A stretch of DNA of 64,000 bases from Bacillota bacterium (GTDB taxonomy: Bacteria > Bacillota > Clostridia > Acetivibrionales > DSM-1351), in NCBI GenBank assembly GCA_023443515.1, contig JAEZUC010000097.1, positions 137,284 through 201,283 of the forward strand. The letters run 5' to 3'. A model generated the notes under the pieces. It was not told the DNA's origin. It did not search any database and saw only the letters and a list, made by a program, of their open reading frames with translations. This document shows positions 62,760-64,000 of the stretch, piece by piece. Positions within the stretch are counted from its first letter, which is position 1; the number at the start of each line of letters is the position of its first letter. Made by a program: the position numbers and the translations under genes.

Positions 62760-63970
62760 ATAAAAAAATCGTTGCAGTTATACTCACCATTACATTTTTT
62801 TCAATGCTTCTAACAGGTTGCTGGGATCGTAAAGAACTGAATCAATTAGGCATCGCAATGGCTATGGGTTTGGACAAGGGGGACGATGGCAAAATTTTGT
62901 TAACAAGTCAGATAGTCCGACCCGCGGCAATGGAAAGACAGGGAGGCGGAAAGGAGCCTCCTTATGAGCTTGTGATTTCCTCAGGTGAATCTATCTTTGA
63001 GGCAATCAGAAACACAGTCAAGGAATTTGACAGAAGAAGCTTTTTCTCTCATACTAAAGTAATAGTGGTTGGTGAGGACTATGCCCGGGAAGGTCTTGGG
63101 GACACAATTGACTTAGTAACCCGTAGCCATGAATTGAGAAAAACAACTTGGCTTATTGTGGCTTCAGACTGCAAAGCATCAGAAGTCCTCGGTGTAAAAC
63201 ATGGACTTGAAAAAATACAGGCAAATTATATGGAGGGAATACTCAAAACCCAAAGTATAGATTCAAATTCCACAGTTGCAAAGGTTATTGATTTCATAAA
63301 AACAATGCCCGGGGAAGGAAGCAACCCCGTTACCGGTGTTTTTTCCTTGATTAATGTTAAGAGTGTCCCTACAGAAGGAACAGAACCCGAAGAGCGTAAG
63401 GGACTAAAGCTTTCGGGATCAGCACTATTTAAAAAAGATAAGCTTGTCGGCTTTCTGGATAATAATGAAGCCCTTGCGCTTAATATTTTAACTCATAAAT
63501 TTAATAGAATACCAATCAGTTTAAAAGTTGACCTTGATAATTCTCAGACTGATTCGGTTGATGTCGTAATTGATATAATTAAAATAAAATGTTCAGTAAA
63601 ACCGTCTATAAATAAGGGTAATATACATTTCAATGTTTCACTAAAAGCAGAAGGAAATTTAACTGAGGTCAAAGATCAAATTGACGTTACCGATTTACAA
63701 ATATTTGATAAGATTAATTATAATTTCTCAGAATTTTTAAAATATACTACAGACAAGTCAATCAGGACTATTCAAAAAGATATGAAAACTGATGTACTAG
63801 GGTTTGGTAGAGCTTTTGAACTAAAATACCCTAAAAACTGGAGAAAAATCAAAACTCAATGGAATGATGAGATATTTCCTAATGTTTCATATACTGTTAA
63901 AGTAGATACTCGTCTCAACAGAACAGGACTGACATTAAGACCTATCAATGCCAAAAAGCTGGATAAGTAG
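62756..63970 (+). CDS. Ger(x)C family spore germination lipoprotein
   Basis: 404 residues. The lipobox LTGC (Cys at about 22) is followed by WDRKELNQLGIAMAMGLDKG, the family signature. GGGKEPPYELVISSGESIFEAIRN and RSFFSHTKVIVVGEDYAREGL are further landmarks. It is the C subunit of the germinant receptor, anchored outside the inner spore membrane. A TTG start overlaps the A-subunit stop by 4 nt. The B-subunit gene is not in the window and may follow at once. Confidence 0.9.
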   Translation: MNKKIVAVILTITFFSMLLTGCWDRKELNQLGIAMAMGLDKGDDGKILLTSQIVRPAAMERQGGGKEPPYELVISSGESIFEAIRNTVKEFDRRSFFSHTKVIVVGEDYAREGLGDTIDLVTRSHELRKTTWLIVASDCKASEVLGVKHGLEKIQANYMEGILKTQSIDSNSTVAKVIDFIKTMPGEGSNPVTGVFSLINVKSVPTEGTEPEERKGLKLSGSALFKKDKLVGFLDNNEALALNILTHKFNRIPISLKVDLDNSQTDSVDVVIDIIKIKCSVKPSINKGNIHFNVSLKAEGNLTEVKDQIDVTDLQIFDKINYNFSEFLKYTTDKSIRTIQKDMKTDVLGFGRAFELKYPKNWRKIKTQWNDEIFPNVSYTVKVDTRLNRTGLTLRPINAKKLDK

Positions 63971-64000
63971 CTTTTAGCGTTTACTATTTGAAATTAGCTT

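Overview
The window is AT-rich chromosomal DNA from a spore-forming, anaerobic-type member of the Clostridia. Spore genes (spoIIM, a gerW/ytfJ homolog, dacF, gerA- and gerC-type germination genes), a SigI/RsgI pair and the gene order rluB-gerW-scpB-scpA-dacF-pdp-xerD-spoIIM-nudF-rnhA-proC point to a cellulolytic cluster III clostridium (Ruminiclostridium/Acetivibrio-like). That species-level placement is inference from gene content; no rRNA gene is present.

Layout. (1) 1-2450: a minus-strand 12S-1.3S-5S biotin-dependent carboxyltransferase operon, with a textbook sigma-A promoter overlapped by a FapR-like operator. (2) 2577-4505: sigI-rsgI behind a SigI-type promoter. (3) 4521-16220: housekeeping and sporulation genes, mostly minus strand: tRNA methyltransferase mnmM, rluB, gerW, a DUF2953 gene, scpB/scpA, a site-2 protease, dacF, pdp, xerD, spoIIM, a Nudix hydrolase, rnhA and proC. 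(4) 16369-25627: a paaK-type CoA ligase with an LctP-type permease, a lysozyme-like exported protein, a beta-CASP hydrolase and three tandem M42 peptidases. (5) 25814-26004: tRNA(CAU) and tRNA-Phe, followed by a five-gene sugar/amino-sugar operon (nagB, HAD phosphatase, GT2, MFS, Gfo/Idh; 26188-31183) that looks accessory. (6) 31465-37814: an oppABCDF peptide importer with an enlarged OppC and a 46-residue membrane protein gene at its 3' end. (7) 38151-42372: tRNA-Tyr, then a heterodimeric BmrCD-like ABC exporter behind a leader with a short ORF and an intrinsic terminator. (8) 42466-57932: a palindromic element, tmcAL, RNase J, a GT4 enzyme, a candidate small RNA, tRNA-Gln, addB-addA, a CPBP protease, a CoA-binding protein and an amine oxidase. 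(9) 58056-63970: trxB, a CBS protein, a MerR-TipAS regulator, a ferritin-like protein and the start of a ger operon that runs off the window.

The observations most worth following up are the FapR-like operator on the carboxyltransferase operon, the attenuator-like leader of the ABC exporter, the candidate small RNA at about 46978-47068, the five-gene amino-sugar operon, the terminator-like hairpin that buries the start of the DUF2953 gene, and the palindromic element at 42466-42575. No CRISPR array, intact insertion sequence, prophage or rRNA gene was seen.
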